Shown here: piece by piece, positions 46,084 through 57,300 of the stretch
How the letters are laid out: each line of letters opens with the position of its first letter
How positions within the stretch are numbered: position 1 is the first letter of the stretch
Source: Taxawa tesnikishii (nom. ined.)
Lineage: Eukaryota > Ascomycota > Dothideomycetes > Dothideales
Assembly (NCBI GenBank): GCA_030247885.1
Contig: JAPDRO010000003.1
Coordinates: 992,001-1,056,000 of the forward strand
Direction of reading: 5' to 3'
DNA: 64,000 nt
Translations under genes and position numbers: made by a program
Notes under the pieces: model-generated
The model's database searches: none
Told to the model about the DNA's origin: nothing
The model's input: the letters and a program-made list of their open reading frames with translations, nothing else

Positions 46084-47784
46084 ATGGAGAGCAGACAAGA
46101 CGACGTGCCGAGTGCACGCTCATGGCTTCCAAGTTTTTTACGCAGAGACACGGACAAGAAGGATGTCAAACGGAGTCCATCTGACACCACACCACCCAAT
46201 GAGAGGACAGCACTGCTTCCAAAGCCTGCAGATGATGACAGCGAGCCACAATCGGGTTCTGTGTACGACCTTGAAGATGGCGACCGCAGCACCACTCAGC
46301 TGGTAGCCGCCGAGTTCTGGGTCCTCCTCAGAGGCTCCATCCCTGTTATTTTAGCATACACGCTTCAAAACTCACTGCAAACCATCTCCGTGCTGGTCGT
46401 TGGCCGTCTATCCCCAGAAGCGCTTGCAACGGCCGCCTTCTCCTACATGTTCGCTATGGCGACCGCATGGCTGATAGCGCTCGGTGGGACGACGGCTATC
46501 GACACGATCGCGAGCGCGAGTTTCACCGGTAGCAAGAACAAGCACGACCTAGGAATCATCCTGCAGCGAAGTTTCATCGTCTTGGGTGCTTTCTACATAC
46601 CGGTCGCGGTGCTGTGGTTGGCTTCGGAGCCGGTCTTCAAGGCGCTCGGACAGGAGGCGTATCTCGCAAGGGATGCGAGCAAATTCCTCAGTGTCTTGAT
46701 CCCTGGAGGATTGGGATATATCTACTTCGAGTGCCTGAAGAAGTATCTACAGGCCCAGGGTAAGCCTTATTTACACGTTTGTGGTCATTGTTGGACAAGA
46801 AGCTGAGCAGCGTCCCCAGAGATCATGCGTCCAGGCACATACGTCCTCCTTATCACCTCCCCATTGAACGCCGGCCTCAACTACCTCTTTGTCTACACCT
46901 TCAAAATCGGACTCCTCGGTGCGCCCATCGCGACCGGCATATCCTACTGGCTCTCCTTCCTTCTGCTCCTCGCCTACGCACGCTTCATCCATGGCTGGGA
47001 CTGCTGGGGCGGCTGGTCTCGCAAGTGTCTGCAAAACATCTCCACCTTCGCCCGTCTCGCCTTCCTGGGCGTCATCCACGTCGGCACGGAGTGGTGGGCG
47101 TTTGAGATCGTCGCCCTCGCCGCGGGAAAACTAGGCACCATCCCTCTTGCAGCGCAGAGCGTCATCATGACTACCGACCAAGTCATGAACACCATCCCCT
47201 TTGGTGTCGGTGTCGCTGCTTCCGCGCGTGTCGGCAACCTGCTCGGCGCCCGTAACGCGCACGGTGCGGCAAGAGCAGCAAACACGGCTGCGTGGTTGTC
47301 AATGTTCCTGGGTGCGCTCGTGCTCGCGGTCCTGATGGGCGTCAAAGACTTCTACGCCAAAATCTTCAACGACGACGTCGACGTCGTTCGCCTCACGGCC
47401 GAGGTTATGCCCTACGTCGCACTCTTCCAGATTGCCGACGGCCTGAACGGGTCCTGTGGCGGGTCGCTCCGTGGCATGGGCCGCCAACATGTCGGCGCTA
47501 TTGTCAACCTCGTCAGCTACTACTGCGGCGCGTTGCCGCTCGGCATCTGGCTCGCCTTCAACGGGTGGGGGCTGGCGGGTCTCTGGGTCGGGCAGTGCAT
47601 TGCGCTGTACTTGGTGGGCTTTTTGGAGTGGGCGATTGTCGCGTGGAGTGACTGGGAAAAGCAGGTGCAGAATGCGTTCAAGAGAATGGATCACAATGAG
47701 CGTGTCGAGGCGGGCATGGCGCATGCGGAGGTGGATGGTGATGCGGCAGGTGTAGAGGGGTACCAAGAGGAGGAGAGGAGGTAG
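46084..47784 (+). CDS. MATE-family multidrug/toxin extrusion transporter
   Basis: Two exons, 46084-46759 and 46820-47784, total 1641 bases (546 residues). A charged, disordered N-terminus (ESRQDDVPSARSWLPSFLRR, NERTALLPKP) precedes 12 membrane segments in two repeats. The first repeat starts at EFWVLLRGSIPVILAYTLQN, with SFTGSKNKHDLGIILQRS. The second contains AAQSVIMTTDQVMNTIPFG, ASARVGNLLGARNAHGAARA and ADGLNGSCGGSLRGMGRQ, standard MATE motifs. It is probably a vacuolar or plasma-membrane H+-coupled exporter of organic cations (yeast Erc1-like); the substrate is unknown. The start is the first ATG in frame; the longer open frame upstream begins with GTG. The frame is intact. Confidence 0.92.
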
Positions 47785-48211
47785 ACTTGCGCAGTGAAGG
47801 TTGATAGGATGTTGTTTGAATGCGTTGTACACGTGGTCGGGAAGGTAGACAGCAGTATATATGGATGATCTTACGTGAATGACACAAAATTTCAATCAAG
47901 CGCCAATTCTGCAGTAGTCCAACATAACCCGCGTCATTACGATTCTGTTACATTTGAGCCCACAGTTACCTCTCACTATTTTGCTACATGCAGTTGAGAA
48001 CTACGCACAAAACAGTTGAGATACAAAGGCGAGAGTATTCAATGAATAATTGTGTGTTTGGTATGAGCTATTGCAGCAGATTATACAATGCAGGGGTATA
48101 TCCACCAACCATCAAAAGCCCAATCCTACCCAAACTCCATTTACAATGCAAGGTACCTTTGTCGTCGTGACTGTCCGATGATCTGTCCTCCCATGCACAT
48201 CGTCAAGAGCT
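47785..48211. other. convergent 3' flanks
   Basis: Between the MATE and small heat-shock protein genes. No feature seen. Confidence 0.45.
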
Positions 48212-49014
48212 CTACTGGATTTCAATCCTTCTCGTGGTTGGAGCGGAAGCCTTGGGAACCGAGACGCTCAAGACTCCGTTCTTGAGCGACGCCTTGACGT
48301 TCTCCTGGTCCACCCTTGTGGGGAAATTGAACGTTCGGGAGAACTCTCCTACTGAGCGCTCAGAGACCCAGTACCTCTGCTGCTGCTGTTGTTGTGGGGC
48401 AGCAGGGGCAGATGGTGTTTCGGTCTTAGTGACTTGCTGCTCGGTGGCGGTGGCGGTGGCGGTGGCGGCAGATGGTTGCTCGGTGGCAACGGATGAGATG
48501 GATGGGGTTGGGATACCGCCACTCATGCTGACATCTTCCTCATCCTCGACGCTGGCCTTGTGGTAGCCATCTGATGTGGTGGAGGATGTCTCCGCCTTCT
48601 CGACCTCAGCCTCAGCGGACTCAGTAAGCTTGGCCGGTTCTGGTTTGGTCTCGACTGCGGCAGCCGCCTCCTCAGTGCTCGGACGACCGCTTTCGGAGAC
48701 TTGTTCAGTCCTTCCCTTGATCCTCAGAGTTGTCGCATCCGTGAACTCGATCTCGACATTGTTGGCCTCGAGGCCCGGCAACTCTCCGTGAAGTTCGTAT
48801 CCATTCTGAGTCTCCTTGACATCAAATCTCGGCTGGAACGAGCGGATGGCCTGCTGCTGTTGCGAAGAGGGGAAGAACTCTTGGTTAAGAGTGTGTTTGG
48901 CGTAGTCGTCAAGCAGGCGGAAGAGAGGCGCGAAGTCGCCGCCAGAAGGAAATCCGAAAGGCGAGCTGATGCTGTGGCGGGGGCCAAAGGGAAGGCGTTG
49001 CTGAAGAGAGACAT
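48212..49014 (-). CDS. small heat-shock protein (Hsp20/Hsp30 type)
   Basis: The alpha-crystallin domain is split by a long insert. The first part is FQPRFDVKETQNGYELHGEL to TLRIKGRTEQ, then about 100 acidic, Ala/Thr/Gln-rich residues, and then SERSVGEFSRTFNFPTRVD to the end (ISTRRIEIQ-like; the actual sequence is APTTRRIEIQ). Fungal Hsp30 proteins share this long loop. The start is ambiguous. MSLFSNAFPLAPATA at 49014 looks like the usual Hsp30 start and requires one extra base before SPFGFPSGGDFAPLF. Alternatively the in-frame ATG at 49180 gives 322 residues without correction, but its first 50 residues include a GTAAGT donor-like site and look like leader sequence. The protein is an ATP-independent chaperone induced by heat. 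HSE-like sites lie upstream. Confidence 0.83.
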
Positions 49015-49240
49015 TGTTCGCGTTGGTGATGGCGCTACTGGAGTGGCTCTTGCGATTCTGTAGACTGTTGGAAGTCTGTTGTTGATGCGGATGATTTGCA
49101 TGAGTGCCTGTTGTTGTGTCTGTATCTTGGTGATGACAGGAGAACTTACTGCTGGACTCGAATAGGGATATATACTCCATTGCGGTGGCTGTCGAGATAA
49201 TGTGGGATTATGAAGCAGCATTCCACAGATGTCGGACGTA

Positions 49241-49305
49241 TTCGAGAAGCTAGGAGGTTGCACTCGTAAGCTCGTTGTCGCCTTGTGGTATTGTAGATTC
49301 GAGAA
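49241..49305 (-). promoter_or_regulatory. two heat-shock-element-like sites
   Basis: TTCGAGAA occurs at 49241-49248 and again at 49298-49305, each a TTCnnGAA core. Both lie upstream of the Hsp20 gene, with further GAA/TTC half-sites around 49211-49224. This fits binding by heat-shock factor. Confidence 0.5.
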
Positions 49306-49362
49306 CGCTCGCGCAGCTTCCAGCATCTTCTAAAGGTCACGTGACTAGTCGAATTGCCACAT

Positions 49363-50578
49363 TCAACCAGTCTCACAACAAACTCCGCGATGGTACTCTG
49401 CTAGTAATGGAGACACCTCCTTTAAGTCCGCAGTACGCATCCAGATGATACCAGAACAAGCAGAGTCATGGAGATCCTCAATGCAGGATCTGTGCCTGAT
49501 CAGTGTGTCGCCTAACCAGCAGCCACCGTACAACCTCCGGGTGATGTCGTGCTGCCTCGACACCGTTGAAGACACTCTATTCTGGACGCAGGACACGCAA
49601 GCCCCTTGACGAACAAGAAGCTGTACGATCTCTAGGCGACCGTATGCGCATGCAGCCACAAGTGGTGCGTCTTCGTGTCCGCCTTCCAGGTCAAGTTCCG
49701 CTCTTGCACGGAGTAGAATTTCCACCGTCGCGGTGCAACCTAATTCTGCCGCGTGACAGAGTGCGTGCCTTCGACATTTGCTCGATATTTGACGACCCTG
49801 TGGATGTAGTCCATTGACCACCTTTTGATTATGATCTTGACAAGACATGGCCGCTTGAGGACGGGATTCAATATGCCGCGACCTGGAAAGCAGTAGTCTT
49901 TTAAACCGGGGCAACCAGGCCGGAATAAATCGTTGCAATGGCTTGGACCCAGACATGTGTGCCTCGTCGACCAGAGTGCTTTGCCACTCATCTTGTGCTG
50001 TCGGATTCAGTCCTGCCGTGAGTAGTTGTCTCACCGCGTCTACCTAGCCACCCTGCGCTGCAAGAAGAAGGAGATCCACCTGACCGTGGTTTCCTCGTTG
50101 TCAATCTGCCCCTGAGATTGTCAATAACCTGGCAGTGTCTGGCTTACCTGAAGCCGCTGCACGCATGGCTGGTGTATCCCCTTCGATAAAGGCCTTGTCA
50201 TCCATCACCCACAGGGTATCGGTGTGTGTTCCCGATCTTGTTTCGACGTTCACCTTGGCATTCTAATCGACATGCTCCCCTCTTGGATATCAGCAGTACA
50301 TTCTTGTGACCTTCTCATGCGGTGGGTCGAAAAAGGTTGCAACCGTACCTATCTGCAATAGTTATGTTTGCACCGCATTTGAGCAAAAAGACGGGGTTAT
50401 TCGCAAACCCGGCCTCTACAGCACATCTGAGAGCTGTCTTCAAGCTGCGGGTGTCCCGCGAGTCGATATTGCAACCGACTTTTAGCGGTTGTCGAAGGTT
50501 TCTGTACTCGCCATTTTCGGTACGGGACACAGCTAACAACTCCAAGGCTTCATACCATGGCTCGAGAACTTGAGTCAT
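49363..50578 (-). pseudogene. ankyrin-repeat gene remnant
   Basis: Ankyrin-like pieces are spread over the minus strand. These include KTALRCAVEAGFANNPVFLL around 50400, an EGDTPAMRAAAS segment around 50180 followed by a donor-like GTAAGC, GNHGQVDLLLLAAQGG near 50060, and DAVRQLLTAGLNPTAQDEWQ near 50020. Next come HALCHAAELGCTATVEILL and DAPLVAACAYGRLEIVQLLV. A TAG separates the third and fourth pieces in the same frame, and further downstream the pattern ends in non-ankyrin sequence. No start or intact N-terminal effector domain was found. It could be a decayed NLR- or ankyrin-only gene, or an intron-rich gene with indel errors. Confidence 0.5.
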
Positions 50579-51103
50579 AAGTGGTAATCGGGCACATCAC
50601 ATATGCACTGGGAGGATACCGTCCCACATAATTGGTCTTTTTGCTGGTTTCCTTGTTGAGCTGTAGTATCCTTCCGCTGGTGCCTTTGACAGAGCGAACA
50701 TAACAAAATGTGTTCCGGAAGATTGCTTCTGTGATCGTCTTGCTATGCTGGCCGAGACGGACAGCGATTCGGCAAGAGTTCAGTTGGTGGATAGCTGACT
50801 GCAGAAGCGACGAAACGCAAGAGCCGAAGGTGTCTTGTCTTGTCCACTCCACTGCAGAACGGGCGGAACTGAAACGATTGATGGATTTCATCAAGGATGG
50901 CAATTGGTGTTATATAAACAGTTCGAAGGAAGAAGGAAGGAAGATGTTGCTCGGTTTCATCGAAAGGAAGCTCGCTTGCAAAAGTTCCTTGCCAAGTTTG
51001 GGTTGACATTACGCCGGTCTCGCGAGCATGTGATCGCTCAAAGTTGTACAAGCAACAGCTTCCTCGTGTTTTGATTCTGATTGACTGGATTGCTACAGTG
51101 CTT
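50579..51103. other. no supported gene
   Basis: Possibly the decayed 5' part of the ankyrin remnant. I see no conserved domain. Confidence 0.4.
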
Positions 51104-52330
51104 CTACACAGTTTGAGCAGACGGCTCCCTCCTCAACCTCGCCAAAGTGGCCTTTCCTGCTCTGCTCTCATTGGACTTTCCAATCTCGCCAGTAATCCAC
51201 TCGCCTATCCTACTTAGCTCCTCCAGGTTGACGCCTGTAGGTACACCCAGGCTGTGCAACGTATACACGAGATCCTCCGTCGCGACGTTCCCGGTAGCGC
51301 CAGGACTGTAAGGGCAGCCTCCAAGCCCACCGACTGCGGAATCGAACGTGCGAACGCCGTGCTCCAGGGATATGACAGTGTTCACCAGCGCCTGCCCGAA
51401 CGTGTCATGGAAATGCAACGCCAAATCGTCGTTCCGTATGCCCGCTGAATGGAGCGTACGCAGCAGCTCTCTCGTCCGTCCCGCTGTCCCCATGCCTGTA
51501 GTGTCTGCCACTGATATTTCGTCTGCGCCCATTTCGAGCAGAGTTGCGGCCAGTTCTGCCACCTTGTGAGGATCTACATCCGGCCCCTCGAACGGGCAAC
51601 CCAGTGCTACGGAGATGTAGGCTCGTACAGCATATCCTCTGTCGCGCGAGGCTTCCATGAGCGGCTTGAAACGCTCGAGCGACTCTTCTATGCTGCAGTT
51701 TGTGTTGCGCTGAGAGAAAGACTCTGTCGCAGCCATGAAAATGGAGACCTCGTGCGCGGGTGTATCAGTAGTGTACTCCGGAGTGGAAGAAGCTGGAGGA
51801 TCGGAGCCTGCCGACGGAGACGGCGGAGGAGTGGGATATGCATCTTGTTGGTTCGCGTGCGCGTCATGTACTTTGAAGAAGTTCTCAAGCCCTTTCATAT
51901 TGGGAAGAAGCCACTGGTAGGTGATAGGGTTCGGAGAGTCGGGCGCTTGTTGTAACACACTCTGAAGGATCTTGTCTGAACTGGCCATCTATTAGGGATG
52001 AGCATTCGGTCATGGATTACCGGTCTTGCGAACTTGGATTTCGCGCTTTCGCTTGGTCGCTTGTTAGGGTAGCATTACCTGAGGTACCCATTTCGGAGCC
52101 ACAAAGGAACCCGCTTCAATCGTTTGGAGTCCTGTCTTAGCAAGCCGCCTCACGAGCTCCACCTTTGTTTCTACAGGAATCGAAGCCTTCTCGTTCTGCA
52201 GCCCATCTCTTGGACCGACCTCCACTATCCGGACGTGATCTGCCGTACATCTAATGGTGCTAGAAAAGAAGCGGCGAGAAACTTGCTGGATAGAGCGCTT
52301 CCCCAACAAGCTGCGAGTGGCGAAGGACAT
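51104..52330 (-). CDS. hydroxymethylglutaryl-CoA lyase, mitochondrial
   Basis: Two exons, 52330-52079 and 51988-51104, total 1137 bases (378 residues). The N-terminus MSFATRSLLGKRSIQQVSRR is a mitochondrial presequence. The TIM-barrel carries VRIVEVGPRDGLQNEKA, EAGSFVAPKWVPQ, GCPFEGPDVDP, ADTTGMGTAG, HFHDTFGQALVN and GGLGGCPYSPGATGN, which holds the catalytic Cys loop. The insert DAYPTPPPSPSAGSDPPASS between barrel strands is a low-complexity loop common in fungal versions. It cleaves HMG-CoA to acetyl-CoA and acetoacetate, the last step of leucine catabolism. The frame is intact. It diverges from DPH1 with 255 bases between starts. Confidence 0.95.
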
Positions 52331-52585
52331 TGTGATGGTCCAGTAGTCCTGAAGCTGCTAGGCAGTTGCTGAAGGTAAGTGGACAAGTGCAGGAAGAGGA
52401 GCAGTCGGGGTGACCGTCATGCAACAGCGACAGCAACAGCCGATCCCGGTGTGGAGAAATGCGGGGTATCAAATCTTATCTGATCCGGTGGGCGCGTAGA
52501 TGTTCCGCTTGCTGCTGACCCTCCATCCGTCGGACCCCTCAACTTTTTTCCACTCACACATTTACTAGTCAAGCACAACACAGTA
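52331..52585. promoter_or_regulatory. bidirectional promoter, HMG-CoA lyase / DPH1
   Basis: 255 bases separate the divergent start codons. No specific factor site recognised. Confidence 0.5.
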
Positions 52586-54060
52586 ATGGAAAAGGACAGG
52601 CAGCAGGCAGACTTGGGCCCGGATGTGTCAGCCGACATGAATGGCGAGGTGGAAGCGCCTCGCAAACAGCCAAAGAAGCGCTTCATAGGTCGGCGGGCAG
52701 CAGCAGAAAAGGCAGCAGCAAGAGGCGAGACGACTGGCGGGATCGAGGACAGCGGCGCAATACAAGGTGCAGGCTTGGATTGTATTTGCTTGTGATAGAT
52801 ATCATACTAACTCACCCGTTAGTCGCTCCTCCTCGCCGGACAGCCCGTACCTTGAACCAAGTGCCACCGGAAATTCTAAACGACGAAGAAATCAACGCTG
52901 CCATTGCGCTGCTTCCCGCAAATTACAACTTCGAGATCCACAAGACCATACACAGAGTACGGACATCCGGTGCGAAGAAGGTCGCTTTGCAATTCCCGGA
53001 AGGTCTATTGTTGTTTGCGACAACTATCTCAGACATGATAACCCGCTTCTGTTCCGGTACAGACACATTGATCATGGGAGATGTTACATACGGCGCCTGC
53101 TGCATTGATGATTATACTGCGCGAGCGCTTGGCTGCGACTTGCTGGTACATTATGCGCACAGCTGTCTGATACCGGTCAGCGTTACCCAGATCCAGACAC
53201 TCTACGTCTTCGTGGATATCGGGATAGATGTGCCACATCTCCTTGCAACAATAGAGCGCAACTTCAGACCCGGAAGCAAGATTGCTATGGTGGGAACCAT
53301 CCAGTTCAACGCTACTCTCCATGGAACCGCACCTGCGCTACGAAATGCTGGATACGAGGTGCTCATTCCTCAGATTGCTCCGTTGAGTAAAGGCGAGATT
53401 TTGGGATGCACGAGCCCTAGATTGAAAGAGGAAGACAAAGTCGATCTGATCCTTTACCTGGGAGACGGCCGGTTTCACTTGGAGAGTGCAATGATCCACA
53501 ACCCCTCGATACCAGCGTACAGATACGACCCGTATTCGCGCCGGTTAACGCACGAGACGTACAATCACGATGAGATGCTCGATCTGCGAGGCAATGCGTT
53601 GAGACAGGCGCGTGGAGCGAAGAAGTGGGGGTTGATTTTGGGATCGCTCGGAAGACAAGGCAATCCGCATACGATGACACTTATCGAGAACTACCTACGG
53701 GAAAAGGCTATTCCGTGGGTGAACCTGCTACTCAGCGAAATCTTTCCCGGCAAGTTAGCGATGATGGATGATGTTGAGTGCTGGGTGCAAGTCGCGTGCC
53801 CGAGGTTGAGCATAGACTGGGGTTACGCATTTCCACGGCCGTTGCTGACGCCGTACGAGGCGCTAGTAGTGCTAGGAGGGAAGGAAGGATGGGATCTTGA
53901 ACAAGCGAATGCGGGTGTCGATGGCGCGGTTCACAAGGCTAAGAGTCAGCAAAGGGTATATCCTATGGACTTTTACGGCAAGGAAGGGCTAGGGCGGACG
54001 AAGGTGGAGGATACGGTGTTGAAGAGGGCCGGAGGTGCTATGGTAGGAGCAGCTGTGTAG
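52586..54060 (+). CDS. DPH1: diphthamide biosynthesis protein 1 (3-amino-3-carboxypropyl transferase subunit)
   Basis: Two exons, 52586-52766 and 52823-54060, total 1419 bases (472 residues). A basic N-terminus ([11 protein letters not shown]) precedes the diphthamide-synthase fold. It has [19 protein letters not shown], then [20 protein letters not shown] with the first cluster Cys, then [35 protein letters not shown] and [12 protein letters not shown] with a later cluster Cys. Together with Dph2 it forms the radical-SAM-like [4Fe-4S] enzyme that transfers 3-amino-3-carboxypropyl to the modified His of eEF2. The C-terminus is slightly longer than the core ([18 protein letters not shown]). 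The frame is intact. Confidence 0.95.
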
Positions 54061-54379
54061 CGCATAACGAAATGCTGAAATCTTTCCTGATCATTCTCAA
54101 ATCCAACAAGACGTTTCCGAGCCATATCTGTGGTCGTAGGTGACGGGTCGATGTTTGCGTGCTCTTGGCAGGGAATGAAACGCGAAGCGCGTCTTTCGAG
54201 TCCCAGATGTTCGTTCGTGCAGCCACTTGCGACAAGTGCTTGCAGAGCTCCGGAACGCTTTTTTCGACTACTATTCTTACATTCCCTGACGGGACGCGCA
54301 TTTTGTGATTCCTACACATGACTCCCTCCATCCGGTAACGTCGAATAGTTGACGCTCTTCCGGGTCACTCCCTTAGATC
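54061..54379. other. short intergenic, no gene seen
   Basis: 3' flank of DPH1 and promoter of the dynactin gene. Confidence 0.45.
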
Positions 54380-57300
54380 ATGGCCTCTTTACCCCTCGGC
54401 GTCGACCAAACAATCGAGCTCAACGATGGACGCCTAGCAACAATTCGCTTCCTCGGTCAGACTGCCTTCGCTGCTGGGGAGTGGGTTGGAGTGGAGCTGG
54501 AAACACAGACGGGGAAGAACGACGGCTCAGTACAAGGGGAGCGTTACTTCGACTGTGAGCAAGGCTATGGCATGTTCTTGCGCCCGACAGGAGTGAACCG
54601 GATTGTGGAACAGCCAAAGAAGAGGCCGACAAGTAAGATACAAAATGGCGGGCCAACAAAGAGCAGACCGAGCAGTATCGGATTGGGAAGGGCTGCGCTA
54701 GATAGCAGGAGAAGGGAAAGCAAGGTCGAAAGTCCTACGCCAGCAGGGAGGTTGCCGGCGAGTGGGCTGAGGGTCAGTTCAAGAGTTAGAAGTGGACTTG
54801 GAAATCAGTACTAATTGTGAGCAGTCGCCAACCAAGTCTCCCACGAAACAGCTTGCGCCAGCCAGCAACAACACGTCTAGGACCAACACACCGCCTGCTG
54901 CAAGTAGGCGTCCGGTATCCACAGCCACAGCGAAGCCGAGAACAAGCCTTGCTCCTTCGAGCACCTTGGTTAGTAGAAGAACGTCCACAGTGCCTTCCAC
55001 GGCAGCACCCACTCCCAGAACAGCTGGCCGGCCCTCTGTCGGCGGATCAACTGCACGAGCACCGCCGTCGACAGCGTCAAGACCAATCCCTGGGCGAACG
55101 GTACCTGGACGGCAGTCACTGGCACCCCAAACCGCACCCAGCAAGCGTGTCAGCACGGTGAGTGGTGGAGAACGTAGCGAATCAGGCAGTCAGCAATCGC
55201 CAGCCCTAAGTCCCAGTGAACGACCCTCATCCTCCACCGCTAGTGAAGAGTCAGAAGATGAGAGTTCGGAGGAGCACGACGAAGAGCCTCAAGAGCCCAC
55301 AAAGCCTACCCAGCCTCCACCTATGCCATCACCTAGACCTCCTGCTGCCCGCCGTACCTCTTCGCCGCCAGCTTCTCTGGCTTCACATCGTTCCACGAAA
55401 CCAGCAGCAGCCACGAATCGTGAGGTTGAGGATCTGCGGACTAAACTTGCCCTCCTCGAGCGGCATAGGCTAGAAGACAGGGAAAAGTTGAAGAATTCCG
55501 AACGTATAAAGGCGGAAAGGGATCGATATGAGAGCATTATAAAACAGTTACAACAGAAATACCAACCCCAACAGGCTGAGATTGCTGAACTGAAGCGGCA
55601 GCTCAAAGAAGCCGAATCGCATTTCGCCAACATCGAAGATTTGCAAGAGAACCATGAGACTGCTCTTGAAAGTGCAACTTTGGATCGAGAGATGGCGGAA
55701 GAACGGGCCGACCTGTTACAGCTTGAGATCGACGCGCTGCGGGAAAAGTATGAGGAAATGGAGCTAGAAATTGACATTCTGAGAGACGAGAATTCCGCGC
55801 TTAACCAGGAAATGAGTCCTGAGGAACGGACCAGTCAGGGTTGGCTGCAGATGGAAAAGAGTAACGAACGTCTTCGAGAGGCGCTGTTGCGGTTGAGAGA
55901 TATAACTCAAGAGCAAGAGGCTGAGCTCAGAGAGCAGATCAAAGAAATGAGCTCGGAGATGGAAAGCCTCGGTGAGGTCAGGAAAGAAAACGAAGTCATG
56001 AAGGAGCGTCTGGCGCAGGGCGAGGCCGCAATCGAGAACTACAGACAACAGCTTGAGGAAGCCGAAGGCGCAGAAGACACGATAGAAATGCTGGGCGAGC
56101 AAAAGGAGAGGCTACAGGAGGAGGTTGAGGAGTTGAAAGCTGAAGTGGACGACTACAAGGTCATGAAAGAGCTGGCCGACGAGCTCGAAGTAAACCATAC
56201 CGAAGCCGAGAAGCAATATCTGGAAGAGATTGATTATAAAAACTCGGTCATCAACGAGCAGACACGTCGCTCTCAGCAGCAGAACCAGATGATTGAGGAC
56301 CTGGAACTGACAATCGCAAAATTCAGACAGCTAGTTTCTGAGCTGCAGGCGAACTTGGAGGAGCTGAGAGCTACGCAACAGATTACAGAGACCGAGGCCG
56401 AAGAATTGTCCAGCAAGACGCGCGCGATGATGGAGATGAACATGAAACTACAGAACTCGGCTGCCAAGACGCAAGTCAAGGCCATTGATCTTGAGCTCAG
56501 GAGACTGGATGCGGAACAAGCAGCGGAGCATCTTGCCATTGTACAGCTTTTCCTACCAGAAACCTTCCACAGCGAACGCGATTCGATTTTGGCACTGCTT
56601 AGGTTCAGACGTATCGGATTCAAAGCTCGCCTTATCCAGGACATTATTAAGGAGCGAGTATCCGGTCAAGGTCCACAGGCCACGGACGAGGATGTCTTCG
56701 CTGCCTGCAGTGTTGTTGATAAGCTAGCATGGGTCTCGTCTATGAGTGAACGATTCATCAACAGTGTGTGTGGATGCTCCGTTGAAGAGTTTGCCAGGTA
56801 CGAAGGCGCATTGTACGAACTTGAGCCCGTGGAAAGAGCGCTCAACAGCTATGTCGATGGTTTAAAGAGAGAAGACTTGAGGGAGAGAAGGGTGGACGAC
56901 GAGCTGAAGCGATCCATGGCAGTCATGTCGCATCTGGCTTCCATTCACATCCAGGAGAACCTATCTACTTATGCGGACAGCATCCTCATGAGTACAGCTC
57001 TCACGCAAAGCCATCTCGAATTGAGCGCTTCCGCACTTTCTTTATGCAAATCAATGGTTCTGAGCAAGGCCTCGGTTGCGGAAGAAGCGCAAGACGGCGC
57101 CAACGAAATATCTCTGCTCGTCGATCAGGTCGACCCGTTCATCTCGCACATCTGGGGCGCGAAGTTCATGGCCGCCAAAGCACATTCTCGCCTCTCCGAC
57201 CTCTACTCACGCTCTCTGTCTCTCGATCCATCCACGTTACCACACTTCAGCTCGGCTGAATCCGCCGCCTCAACGCTTGCCGTCTTCGCCCGCGCGACCG

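Noticed and set aside
40000-47800. A secondary-metabolite or detoxification cluster around the three transporters
   Set aside because: No biosynthetic core, tailoring enzyme or pathway regulator lies near; the three carriers belong to different families.
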